Below the pieces are notes generated by a model, which saw nothing but the letters and a program-made list of their open reading frames with translations, ran no database searches and was not told the DNA's origin. The position numbers were made by a program, and so were the translations under genes. A stretch of 10,490 nucleotides of DNA from Modestobacter sp. (GTDB taxonomy: Bacteria; Actinomycetota; Actinomycetes; Mycobacteriales; Geodermatophilaceae). The stretch spans positions 1 to 10,490 of the forward strand of contig JAOPWO010000277.1 of NCBI GenBank assembly GCA_025965635.1, written 5' to 3'. Shown here piece after piece: positions 1-6,658 of the stretch. Positions within the stretch are counted from its first letter, which is position 1; the number at the start of each line of letters is the position of its first letter.

Positions 1-269
1 ACTCGCGGTGACGACGCCGCCGCTGCTGCACCGGGCCTCGCGGCCTGGGCAGCTGGTGGGTGGTCCCCGGCCTTCGAGCGGTGCCGGCCGCGCCGCTACC
101 GGACCAGCCAGGCGACGAGAGCGACGGTGGGAACGACGACGAACGCCGTATACCGCAGCAGGCACGGACAGCTGATAGCCGTTGTCTCGCCCTCCGCGGA
201 AGCGTCTCGGTGACGTTGCCGCAGCTGGCGGGAGGCTGCCGTGGGACCACAGCAGAGGCGTTGCCGGCA

Positions 270-765
270 TCGACGCTGGTCATCACGATCGACCCGGGCA
301 CGGTGAGCAACCGGGTCTGGATGAGCTCGAGTGCGGCCGGGATGGCTGTGGAGCCGGTGTCCCTGCCGGTGCTGCGTCCCGGCCTGGAGGCCCTGCAGCG
401 GCCGGTCCTCGACCACCGGGAGGGGACTGACCCGGTGTCCGCTGTCGAAGCGACCGGCGGACCACCCGGGTCCGGGTCCACCAGCTCAACCAGCGCTTTC
501 CCGGATCGTGGCCGATCGGGTCGATGACCCTGGCCGGCGCGGTGCGGCACCGCCGCGGCCTGGTCGCCGAACGGAACATCGCCCAGCCGCGAGTGCACGA
601 CCTTGGTGCCATCGGGCAGGCAGCGCTGCACTGCACCGCACCGCACCGCCGACATCGTCGCCGTCGACGGCGACGTCACCACGCTGCTGGCCGGCACCGA
701 CGGACAGATTCCTCGCCATGCTCGCCGGCGTGGCCGCCAGCCGCGCCGTGGCGATCGCCGCCCAG
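270..765 (+). pseudogene. IS110-family transposase remnant, frameshifted and internally deleted
   Basis: Pieces of an IS110-type transposase (DEDD domain followed by the transposase_20 domain) can be read in order across several frames. At 270-461 the N-terminal strand reads ITIDPGTVSNRVW, then EPVSLPVLRPG and SAVEATG, which fit the family's start. At 470-606 a second frame gives HQLNQRFPGSW and then VRHRRGLVAERNIAQ, which resembles the family's middle helix. At 648-710 a third frame gives DIVAVDGDVTTLLAG. At 709-765 a fourth stretch gives FLAMLAGVAASRAVAIAAQ, close to the usual 'LPGVAAVRAA' helix-hairpin segment. Expected blocks between these pieces (the SETxAARAQLG..FKTDDRD region and about 100 residues of the middle) are missing, and nothing after 765 matches. 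The element is therefore dead and old. The family call rests on motif recognition, not alignment. No intact ends were found. Confidence 0.6.
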
Positions 766-780
766 AACCGGACCCGATCC

Positions 781-1220
781 TCCCGCCAGGCCACCGTCGG
801 CCGACCTGGTGAGGGAGTCTGGCCCCGGTATCCACGGACCTCGCGCCGCCGCTGGACAGCACCCACGCTCCACCTCCGACGACGAGGTGTTGCGACGACT
901 GAACTCGGGGCAGTCCCCTCCGCTCGCGTCCTTCCCTGGACCGTTCGCCGCTTCAAGGTGCCGTAGCCGCCCCGGTAGCTGAGTCCGGCCGACCACGTGC
1001 CGTCCTCGCGCCCGGAGGTTCGGCCCGTCACCGTTGGCTCGCCGTGCCATTCGAACCTCCGGCGGTCGGAGACCTCCGGGCACCCGCCGCCTGTGACCCG
1101 GCAGCTCAGTGGGCAGCGGTGTGCCGCCGGCGCTCGCCCGCGCATGGGCTGCCGCGTGGACTGCTCGACGAGCGGGTCCAGGCGACCGAACCGGGAGGCG
1201 TTGTCATCCAGGAGGGCACG
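781..1220. other. Non-coding stretch upstream of the monooxygenase gene
   Basis: No reading frame here resembles a known protein, and the open frames on both strands look like the by-product of high GC. The only clear structure is a perfect 11-bp inverted repeat at 1012-1022 and 1052-1062, listed separately. The stretch probably combines the decayed end of the transposase remnant with the promoter region of the gene at 1324. No convincing -35/-10 pair was identified. Confidence 0.5.
1012..1062. repeat. Perfect 11-bp inverted repeat with 29-nt spacer
   Basis: The left arm CCGGAGGTTCG (1012-1022) is the exact reverse complement of the right arm CGAACCTCCGG (1052-1062). A partial third copy, ACCTCCGG, follows about 10 nt later. 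It lies about 260 bp upstream of the GTG start at 1324. It could be a looped operator for a regulator, an RNA stem, or the end of a small element. There is no T-tract, so a simple terminator is less likely. Confidence 0.5.
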
Positions 1221-1274
1221 ATGACGACAGCGGCCGGCACGATCGCGGCACCCGCCAGCGCAGCGACTTCCTAA
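1221..1274 (+). CDS. Possible 17-residue leader peptide or truncated gene start
   Basis: A short frame reads MTTAAGTIAAPASAATS and ends in TAA. It is preceded by a good ribosome-binding site, AGGAGGG at 1210-1216, 4 nt before the ATG. It stops 49 nt before the monooxygenase start. It has no signal peptide and no run of one amino acid that would suggest attenuation. It may be a small leader ORF, or the first codons of a gene whose body has been deleted. The composition (Ala/Thr/Ser) is typical of a disordered actinobacterial N-terminus. Its expression is unproven. Confidence 0.25.
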   Translation: MTTAAGTIAAPASAATS

Positions 1275-1276
1275 GG

Positions 1277-1319
1277 TCGAAGGAGGTTCATCCCGGCACT
1301 GCTGCCGCGATCGAAGGAG
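1277..1319 (+). promoter_or_regulatory. Duplicated ribosome-binding-site sequence before the 1324 start
   Basis: The 9-mer TCGAAGGAG occurs at 1277-1285 and again at 1311-1319. The second copy is a well-placed Shine-Dalgarno for the GTG at 1324 (4-nt gap). The first copy has no start codon at a useful distance, so it is either a relic of another gene start or a chance repeat. Confidence 0.45.
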
Positions 1320-1323
1320 CAAA

Positions 1324-2532
1324 GTGGCCGACCAGACGATTCAGATCGACGCCGACGAGCTCGTGCGCAGGGCGCGCGACCTGAGCGATGAGATCAAGGC
1401 GGATGCGATCGCCGCCGAGAAGCGGGGCACGTACTCGCCAGAGCTGCACGAGCGCTTCCGCGCAGCCGGCTTCTACTCGATCTTCCAGCCGAAGCTCTAC
1501 GGGGGGCTCGAGCTCGGGCTCGTGGCCCAGTACCGGACCATGATGGAGGTCGCGCGAGCGGACACGGGCATCGCCTGGTGCCTCACGCTCGGCACCCATC
1601 ACACGCTGCCGCTCGTCGCGCACTTCCCCGAGCCGACCACGGCGTGGGCGTTCCGGAACGGCTACGTGGTCTGCCCGCACTCGATCAACCGCATCGGTGT
1701 CGCGACGCCGGTCGAGGGCGGCTTCCGGGTCTCGATCCTCAGCGGCTACAACTCCGGGTCCCCGTACTCGACCCACGCGATGCTGAACATGCGCATCGAC
1801 TCCGGCCCCCGTGAGGGCGAGATCATCGTGGTCCTGTTCGAGCGCGACGACTACACGGTGCTCGACGACTGGGGCGGGGACCGCACCATGGCGCTCGGTG
1901 CCAGCGGCTCGAACTCGATCGAGGCCGTGGACGTCTTCATCCCGGAGGAGCGCACCGTCACCTGGAACTGGTTCGCCTCGGCCTTCACTGACGGCACGCC
2001 GGGTAGCCGGTCGACGGGCAACCCCCTGTACCTGGGGAACATCGGCGCGGTCTACCACGGCGACCTCGCCGCGGTGCTCCTCGGTGCCGCGCTCGGCGCG
2101 CGCGATGCGTTCGAGCAGCTGCTGCGCACGAAGCAGCGGCACAACGAGCCGAAGTCACTGCGCTTCGAGCACCGCGACGGCCGGCGCCAGTTCGCCCAGG
2201 TCTACCGGCTGCTCGACTCCGCGCGGACCATCCTCCTGGCCACCGGCGCGGAGTACGAGGAGCTGAACGCGGCCGCGGTCGCGGGCAAGCCCGTCACCAC
2301 GGCCGACCACCTCTTCCTCGCGAACCGGATGTACGCGGTGATCGAGATGGCCTGGCAGGCGACGGAGCTGATGTTCCGCGCCTCGAGCTCCGCGGTCGCC
2401 AGGACCGGGCACCCGATCCAGCGCGCGCTCCTCGCCATCCAGATGCAGCGCCCCCAGTCCTACGACAACCAGGAGCTGCTCGAGCTCGAGCTCGCCAACA
2501 CCTACTTCGGCACCCCTGCCGCCCATGCCTGA
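1324..2532 (+). CDS. Flavin-dependent monooxygenase, acyl-CoA dehydrogenase fold (HsaA/HpaB/DszC type)
   Basis: This 402-residue protein has the three-part acyl-CoA-dehydrogenase fold: an N-terminal helical domain (about 8-115), a central beta domain (about 118-215) and a C-terminal four-helix bundle (about 240-395). Family-like signatures are RADTGIAWCLTLGTHH (78-93), a beta-domain stretch SILSGYNSGSPYSTHAM (137-153) and DDWGGDRTMALGASGSNS (181-198), where true class D monooxygenases have Trp then GxxGTGS. The acyl-CoA dehydrogenase catalytic Glu loop (YEGT) is not seen, so oxygenation with reduced FMN/FAD from a separate reductase is favoured over acyl-CoA dehydrogenation. No reductase gene is in the window. 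The C-terminal segment QRALLAIQMQRPQSYDNQ (366-383) lacks the usual RDxxxxxxH pattern, so the subfamily is atypical. GTG at 1324 was chosen for the GAAGGAG just upstream. The kinase gene follows after 36 bp, suggesting an operon. The substrate is unknown, most likely aromatic by context. Confidence 0.8.
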   Translation: MADQTIQIDADELVRRARDLSDEIKADAIAAEKRGTYSPELHERFRAAGFYSIFQPKLYGGLELGLVAQYRTMMEVARADTGIAWCLTLGTHHTLPLVAHFPEPTTAWAFRNGYVVCPHSINRIGVATPVEGGFRVSILSGYNSGSPYSTHAMLNMRIDSGPREGEIIVVLFERDDYTVLDDWGGDRTMALGASGSNSIEAVDVFIPEERTVTWNWFASAFTDGTPGSRSTGNPLYLGNIGAVYHGDLAAVLLGAALGARDAFEQLLRTKQRHNEPKSLRFEHRDGRRQFAQVYRLLDSARTILLATGAEYEELNAAAVAGKPVTTADHLFLANRMYAVIEMAWQATELMFRASSSAVARTGHPIQRALLAIQMQRPQSYDNQELLELELANTYFGTPAAHA

Positions 2533-2568
2533 GCGGCCTGTCGTCCCGGAGCCCCGTGAGTCGCGCAG

Positions 2569-4188
2569 ATGACCGGGTCGATCTTCGCGGCGTCGTCGAT
2601 GGTCTCCGATGCGGCCGAGCAGATGGCGATCTGCAGCGCGGGCCGGATCGAGGTCTCGACGGATCCGCTCTACCTCCGGGCGACGAATGCGCGCGCGACT
2701 CGTCGGGTCGGCATCGTCTCCGGCGGGGGTTCCGGGCACGAGCCGATGCACAGCGGTTTCCTGGGTCCTGGCGGGCTTGACGCCGTTGCGCCGGGGGCCG
2801 TGTTCGCCTCCCCGCACAACCGTCAGATCTACGAGGCCGCCCGTGCCGCGGCGCGCGCCGGAGGTGTCCTGCTCGTGGTGAAGAACTACACGGGCGATCG
2901 CATCAACTTCTCCATCGCGGCCGAGCGGCTGCGACACGACGGGATCGCGGTCGCGACCGTCCTGGTGGACGAGGATGTCTCGTCGCGCGATGCCGGGATC
3001 GGCGGCCGGGGGACCGCGGCGACGGTGCTCGTCGAGAAGATCCTCGGCGCTGCTGCCGACGCCGGCGCCGGACTCGACGAGCTGCAGGTCCTCGGCGATC
3101 GGGCCGTGGCGGCGAGCCATTCGATCGGGGTCGCCCTCCGTGCGCAGACCGTGCCCTCCAGCTCCGAGCCGGCCTTCGTGCTCGCGCCGGGGGACGTCGA
3201 GTACGGCGTCGGCATCCACGGCGAGCGGGGCATCCGGCAGCAGCACGTGGAGAGCCTGGCTCAGCTCGTGGATCAGATGGTCGAGGACCTCCTGGCGTCG
3301 CTCGGCGGCCACGACCCGCTCGTGCTCCTCGTCAACAATCTCGGCGGGCTGACCGAGCTGGAGACCGCCGCCGTGACCGCCGCCGCGCGCACCGCGCTCG
3401 GAGGACGAGGGAGTGAGCTGGCCAGCGTCATCGCCGGGCAGTACTGCACGGCCCTCGACATGCGGGGCTTCTCGCTCACGGTGCTCCGGGCCGAGCCCGA
3501 GTTCCTGCCGCTGCTCTTCGCGCCCCACGAGACCGAGGGGCTGCCGATCATCACGCCGCTGGTCGAGCCGGATGCCCTGGAGCCCACCGCGGTGCTGTCC
3601 TCCGCGGCTCCGGGCGAGGCATCGAGCGGGCTGGATCGTCTCGAGGCGCAGGTCGTGGCCTGGCATCCGTTCCTCACCGATCTCGACCGGGTCGCCGGTG
3701 ACGGGGACTTCGGCGACAACCTCCTCGCGGGCATCCGCGCGGCGAGATCGCGCAGCTGTTCCGACCTCGAGCGGCTCGCGGGCGGATTCCTCGACGAGGT
3801 GGGCGGCACGAGCGGGCCGCTCTTCGGGCTGCTGTTCCAGGAGCTCGACGCCGCAGCGGACTGGACGTCCGGGCTGGGGTCGGCGGCGACGGCGATCGCC
3901 CGGGTCGGCGATGCCGGGCTCGGCGATCGGACGCTCCTCGACGCGCTGATCCCCGCCGCGGCAGCGGCCGAGGCGGGCGGCGGACCGGAGGCCGTCGTCC
4001 GAGCCGCGCTCGACGGTGCGATCGCGACCACACGACTGAAGGCGAACCGCGGCCGTGCCGTCTACCTCGACGAGCGCGTGCTCGGCTACGCCGACGCGGG
4101 GGCCGTCGGCCTGGTGCTCGTGCTGCAGTGGCTGGCTGGTACCGACGTCCCGGTTCAGGCCGGCGAGCTCAGCCGATCCGCCTGGTGA
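2569..4188 (+). CDS. ATP-dependent dihydroxyacetone kinase, DhaK-DhaL fusion
   Basis: This cytoplasmic kinase uses ATP to phosphorylate dihydroxyacetone, or a related short ketose/aldose such as glyceraldehyde or erythrulose. DhaK domain, about 1-330: SGGGSGHEPMHSG at 51-63 with His57, NYTGD with Asp110, and GVGIHGE with His217, the histidine that binds the substrate carbonyl covalently. DhaL domain, about 355-525: the Mg-ATP aspartates Asp373, Asp378 and Asp380 keep the D-x4-D-x-D spacing, followed by GGTSGPLFG (412-420), GDRTLLDALIPA (452-463) and YADAGAVG (507-514). All key residues are present. Length (539) fits single-chain ATP-dependent enzymes such as the Citrobacter type (about 550), and differs from the split PTS-dependent DhaK/L/M system. 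The ATG at 2569 gives a full N-terminus, although its ribosome-binding site is weak, consistent with coupling to the gene ending 36 bp upstream. The last 34 bp overlap an antisense AraC-type remnant. Confidence 0.93.
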   Translation: MTGSIFAASSMVSDAAEQMAICSAGRIEVSTDPLYLRATNARATRRVGIVSGGGSGHEPMHSGFLGPGGLDAVAPGAVFASPHNRQIYEAARAAARAGGVLLVVKNYTGDRINFSIAAERLRHDGIAVATVLVDEDVSSRDAGIGGRGTAATVLVEKILGAAADAGAGLDELQVLGDRAVAASHSIGVALRAQTVPSSSEPAFVLAPGDVEYGVGIHGERGIRQQHVESLAQLVDQMVEDLLASLGGHDPLVLLVNNLGGLTELETAAVTAAARTALGGRGSELASVIAGQYCTALDMRGFSLTVLRAEPEFLPLLFAPHETEGLPIITPLVEPDALEPTAVLSSAAPGEASSGLDRLEAQVVAWHPFLTDLDRVAGDGDFGDNLLAGIRAARSRSCSDLERLAGGFLDEVGGTSGPLFGLLFQELDAAADWTSGLGSAATAIARVGDAGLGDRTLLDALIPAAAAAEAGGGPEAVVRAALDGAIATTRLKANRGRAVYLDERVLGYADAGAVGLVLVLQWLAGTDVPVQAGELSRSAW

Positions 4189-4545
4189 CCGCCGCCAACC
4201 GCTCGCCTGAGCTCCACGGGAGTCGGGCCGACGTGCCTGCGGAACACCTGCGAGAAGTGGCGTCACGGGCGACGTCCGCCCGGCCCGTCGTCGTCACCGC
4301 GCTCTGCGAGGCCGCCCGGGAGCAGGTCGCGGATGAGCGTGACGGTGTGCTCGGCGGCGTCGCTCGTCGCCCTCGGCTGCGTCCGGGCGGTCAGGGGAAG
4401 GTTCCGCTCGCGCTGCGCAGGAGGGTGCTCACGGCCGGTCGGGCGCAACGCACATCCGCCTCAGCGAGGGGCGACCGACGGCAGGGCCGCTGAGCGAGGT
4501 CTCCAGGTCGACGACCTGCTCCGGGACGGGCGAGGCCGAGGTCAC
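4155..4545 (-). pseudogene. AraC-family regulator remnant (internally deleted, frameshifted)
   Basis: Three in-order pieces on the minus strand match the intact AraC-family protein encoded at 6659-7630. (1) From a GTG at 4545: TSASPVPEQVVDLETS against SADPAEQVFEVDDLES of the intact N-terminus (the weakest match). (2) About 4460-4263: VSTLLRSASG, then after a frameshift TARTQPRATSDAAEHTVTLI followed by RDLL, against VGTLLAHASD and SARTQPRASIDAARHTVTLI followed by GDLL (intact residues 157-194). (3) After a TGA at 4263, in the same frame: RHFSQVFRRHVGPTPVELRR against AHFSQTFRRHLGLGPMEFRR (297-316), ending at TGA 4155-4157. About 86 residues, including the first recognition helix-turn-helix, are missing between (2) and (3), and most of the ligand-binding domain is missing between (1) and (2). 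The product cannot be functional. The remnant pointed away from the oxidase gene at 4639, the usual divergent layout of a regulator and its target. Confidence 0.72.
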
Positions 4546-4638
4546 GGGCACCGATCCCGCCTTGGTGGTTGGCCTCCCGGGACCGCCCCGACCGCTCCAG
4601 CAACGTTCCAGGCTCAACGAAGAGGAAGAGTGAATCGG

Positions 4639-6213
4639 ATGACCAGCACGCCGTTCGTACTCCCGGATGCCGCACTGCAGCGCTTCCGCGAGACCCTGCC
4701 TCCGGACGCCGTCCACGTGGACCAGGCGGACCGTGACGAGCTCCGGGACCCCTACTGGCCGGCTGGCGACCGCACCTATGACTCCTCCGCGGTGCTCTAC
4801 CCGTCGACGGTCGAGCAGCTGCAGGAGGTCGTCCGGGTCGCGGACGAGCTCGGCGTCCCGGTGTGGACGAGCTCGCAGGGCCGGAACAACGGCTACGGCG
4901 GTCCGAGCCCGCGCGTGGCGGGATCGGTGCTCATCAGCCTGCGGCGGATGAACCGGATCCTCGAGATCAACCACGAGCTCGCGTACGCCGTGGTCGAGCC
5001 GGGCGTGCGCTGGATGGACCTCGCCGATGCGCTCGAGGCGGAGGGCGGCGACCTGCTGCTGTCGGTCCCGGACGTCGGCTGGGGCAGCATCGTGGGCAAC
5101 TCCATGGACAACGGCGTGAGCTACCTGCCCAACGGCGCCGATTTCATGGCGCCGACCGGCATGGAGGTCGTCCTCGCGGATGGCTCCCTGCTGCGCACCG
5201 GTCTGGGCGCGATCCCGGGCAACAAGTCGTGGCACCTCTACAAGCGCGGCCTCGGCCCGTCGCTTGACGCGCTCTTCACGCAGTCGAACTACGGCATCGT
5301 CGTGCGGATGGGCGTGTGGCTCATGCGCAAGCCCGAGGCGATGGCCTCGCTGCACCTCTCGGTCCCGCGCAACGACCAGCTCGGGCAGGCCGTCGACATC
5401 ATCCGGGAGCTGCGGATGAGCGGCGCGATCCGCGGCGTGCCGGGCCTGTTCTCGTTCCCGATCCTCGCCTGGCAGTTCCCCGAGCTCGGGGAGTACATGG
5501 GCGGCAAGGGCGCCCTGCCGGAGGAGGAGATCCAGCGGCTCGCGGATGAGTCCGGCCTCGGGCGCTGGGGCGTCCGCCTCGGCGTCTGGGGCGATGCGCC
5601 GGTCGTCGAGCACCACGTCAACCGGATCAAGGAGCGCTGGGCCGAGATCGAGGACTCCGCCGTGACGCACGATGCCCGCTTCACGCGTGAGCAGTGGGGT
5701 CCGTTCACGACCTTCGGCGACAAGATCAACGGCGCCGCACCGATGCTGGACATGCTCGACGGGCTGCCGCCCGGGATCGGCCACCTCGCCTTCTCGCCGG
5801 TGGTCCCGCTCGTCGGCGAACAGGTGCAGCGGCTCGAGGGGCTCCTCAGCGAGTACGTGCGCGAGCACCTGGACGGGAACCTGTCGGCGGCGATCACCGT
5901 CGTCAACGACCGGTCGCTCATCATCGTCGTCGAACTCGACCTCGTGATGGGCGATGAGGCGCAGGTGCGCGCGGCGTACGACTCGCTGCGTCAGATGGTG
6001 GAGCACTTCGGCAAGCTCGGTTTCGCCGAGTACCGGGCGCACCTCGACATCATGGACATCGCGTCGGAGCAGCTCTCGTTCAACGACCACGCCTACCGGC
6101 GGTTCGTGGAGAAGATCAAGGACGCCGTCGACCCCCGCGGCATCCTGTCGCCCGGTCGGCACGGCGTCTGGCCGGCGGCGTACCGCGGCGGCAAGGCACC
6201 GGGCGGGCGATGA
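4639..6213 (+). CDS. VAO/4-cresol dehydrogenase-type flavoprotein oxidase (eugenol/vanillyl alcohol oxidase-like)
   Basis: This 524-residue FAD enzyme probably oxidises a para-alkyl or para-hydroxyalkyl phenol through a quinone methide. The PP-loop FAD domain spans about 45-225 and includes SSQGRNNGYGGPSPRV (78-93) and SVPDVGWGSIVGNSMDNGVSY (142-162). The cap/substrate domain runs about 240-490. By comparison with vanillyl alcohol oxidase, Tyr86 and the pair Tyr465-Arg466 (EYRAHLDIMD) match the phenolate-binding Tyr108, Tyr503 and Arg504. Asp145 matches the catalytic Asp170, and His382 in GHLAFSP matches the covalent-FAD His422. The C-terminus DPRGILSPGRHGVWP (498-512) is typical. Histidyl rather than tyrosyl FAD attachment favours an oxidase of the eugenol oxidase type (about 526 residues) over p-cresol methylhydroxylase, which also needs a cytochrome subunit, not seen here. 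ATG 4639 has GAGGAAG ten bases upstream; the GTG at 4630 is too close to that site. No signal peptide is seen. Confidence 0.9.
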   Translation: MTSTPFVLPDAALQRFRETLPPDAVHVDQADRDELRDPYWPAGDRTYDSSAVLYPSTVEQLQEVVRVADELGVPVWTSSQGRNNGYGGPSPRVAGSVLISLRRMNRILEINHELAYAVVEPGVRWMDLADALEAEGGDLLLSVPDVGWGSIVGNSMDNGVSYLPNGADFMAPTGMEVVLADGSLLRTGLGAIPGNKSWHLYKRGLGPSLDALFTQSNYGIVVRMGVWLMRKPEAMASLHLSVPRNDQLGQAVDIIRELRMSGAIRGVPGLFSFPILAWQFPELGEYMGGKGALPEEEIQRLADESGLGRWGVRLGVWGDAPVVEHHVNRIKERWAEIEDSAVTHDARFTREQWGPFTTFGDKINGAAPMLDMLDGLPPGIGHLAFSPVVPLVGEQVQRLEGLLSEYVREHLDGNLSAAITVVNDRSLIIVVELDLVMGDEAQVRAAYDSLRQMVEHFGKLGFAEYRAHLDIMDIASEQLSFNDHAYRRFVEKIKDAVDPRGILSPGRHGVWPAAYRGGKAPGGR

Positions 6214-6658
6214 GCGCTGACCGGCGGGGGAGCGGCTCACCCGACCGTGCGCGCCGGGGCGGCCCGGCAGGCGCACCGATCATGACCCCGTCGACACGCA
6301 TGGGCTGCGGGAACAGTTGCGCGCCGATCGACGGGGAACCTGAGCAATCGGACTGCTGGTGTGGCACCTCGCGTACTCCGGGCTTGCCCGGCTCCCGTCG
6401 GCGGTCGGAGCGACCGTCGGGGTCGGCGGAGCGAGTCAGGGCGTCGGACGGGGCGACTTCGACCGCGCAGATGCGGGCGCGCCCCGGTCGAGCGTCCGAT
6501 GTCGTCGACGCGCGAGGGGAGTGGCTGACGCTGGGCCCGTCGGCACGGCATCGCTCCTCGCTGCCGTGCTCGGGTCGGAGCCGCCGCCGGATCTCGGATC
6601 CGTCCGGCCGAGCGGCCGTTGAGCCATCCGATGAACGTGCGTCCGGAGCGGATCGCAC
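6214..6658. other. Intergenic region between convergent genes
   Basis: This lies between the 3' end of the oxidase gene (plus) and the 3' end of the AraC-family gene (minus). No frame on either strand resembles a protein. It holds two neighbouring inverted repeats (6378-6391 and 6399-6419) and a small one (CGGATC-TCG-GATCCG, 6588-6602), which is what a bidirectional termination region would look like in a GC-rich actinomycete. Confidence 0.5.
6378..6419. terminator. Candidate bidirectional terminator, two adjacent hairpins
   Basis: CCGGGC-TT-GCCCGG (6378-6391) is followed by a longer stem, CGGCGGTCG-GAG-CGACCGTCG (6399-6419), nine pairs including one G-U. Both sit between convergent genes, about 165 nt after the oxidase stop and 240 nt after the AraC-family stop. 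Neither has a T-tract, as is common for actinobacterial terminators. GC content alone makes stems frequent, so this stays tentative. Confidence 0.35.

Noticed and set aside
96..416. Minus-strand frame ending in a hydrophobic segment (YTAFVVVPTVALVAWLVR)
   Set aside because: The last 18 residues look like a membrane helix, but the rest is low-complexity Arg/His-rich, has no ribosome-binding site and lies antisense to the transposase remnant. A chance frame is more likely.
2155..4266. 703-codon open frame antisense to the dihydroxyacetone kinase gene
   Set aside because: Its translation is Arg/Gly/Asp-rich without any domain, and it mirrors the GC bias of the strong coding frame on the other strand.
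4333..4638. Longer N-terminal extension of the oxidase (102 extra codons, from 4333)
   Set aside because: The extension has no homology, overlaps the regulator remnant, and a good ribosome-binding site and a family-length protein are obtained from the ATG at 4639.
4429..6276. 615-codon open frame antisense to the oxidase gene
   Set aside because: Same effect of high GC. Only its last few dozen codons (4545 downward) carry meaning, as part of the regulator remnant.
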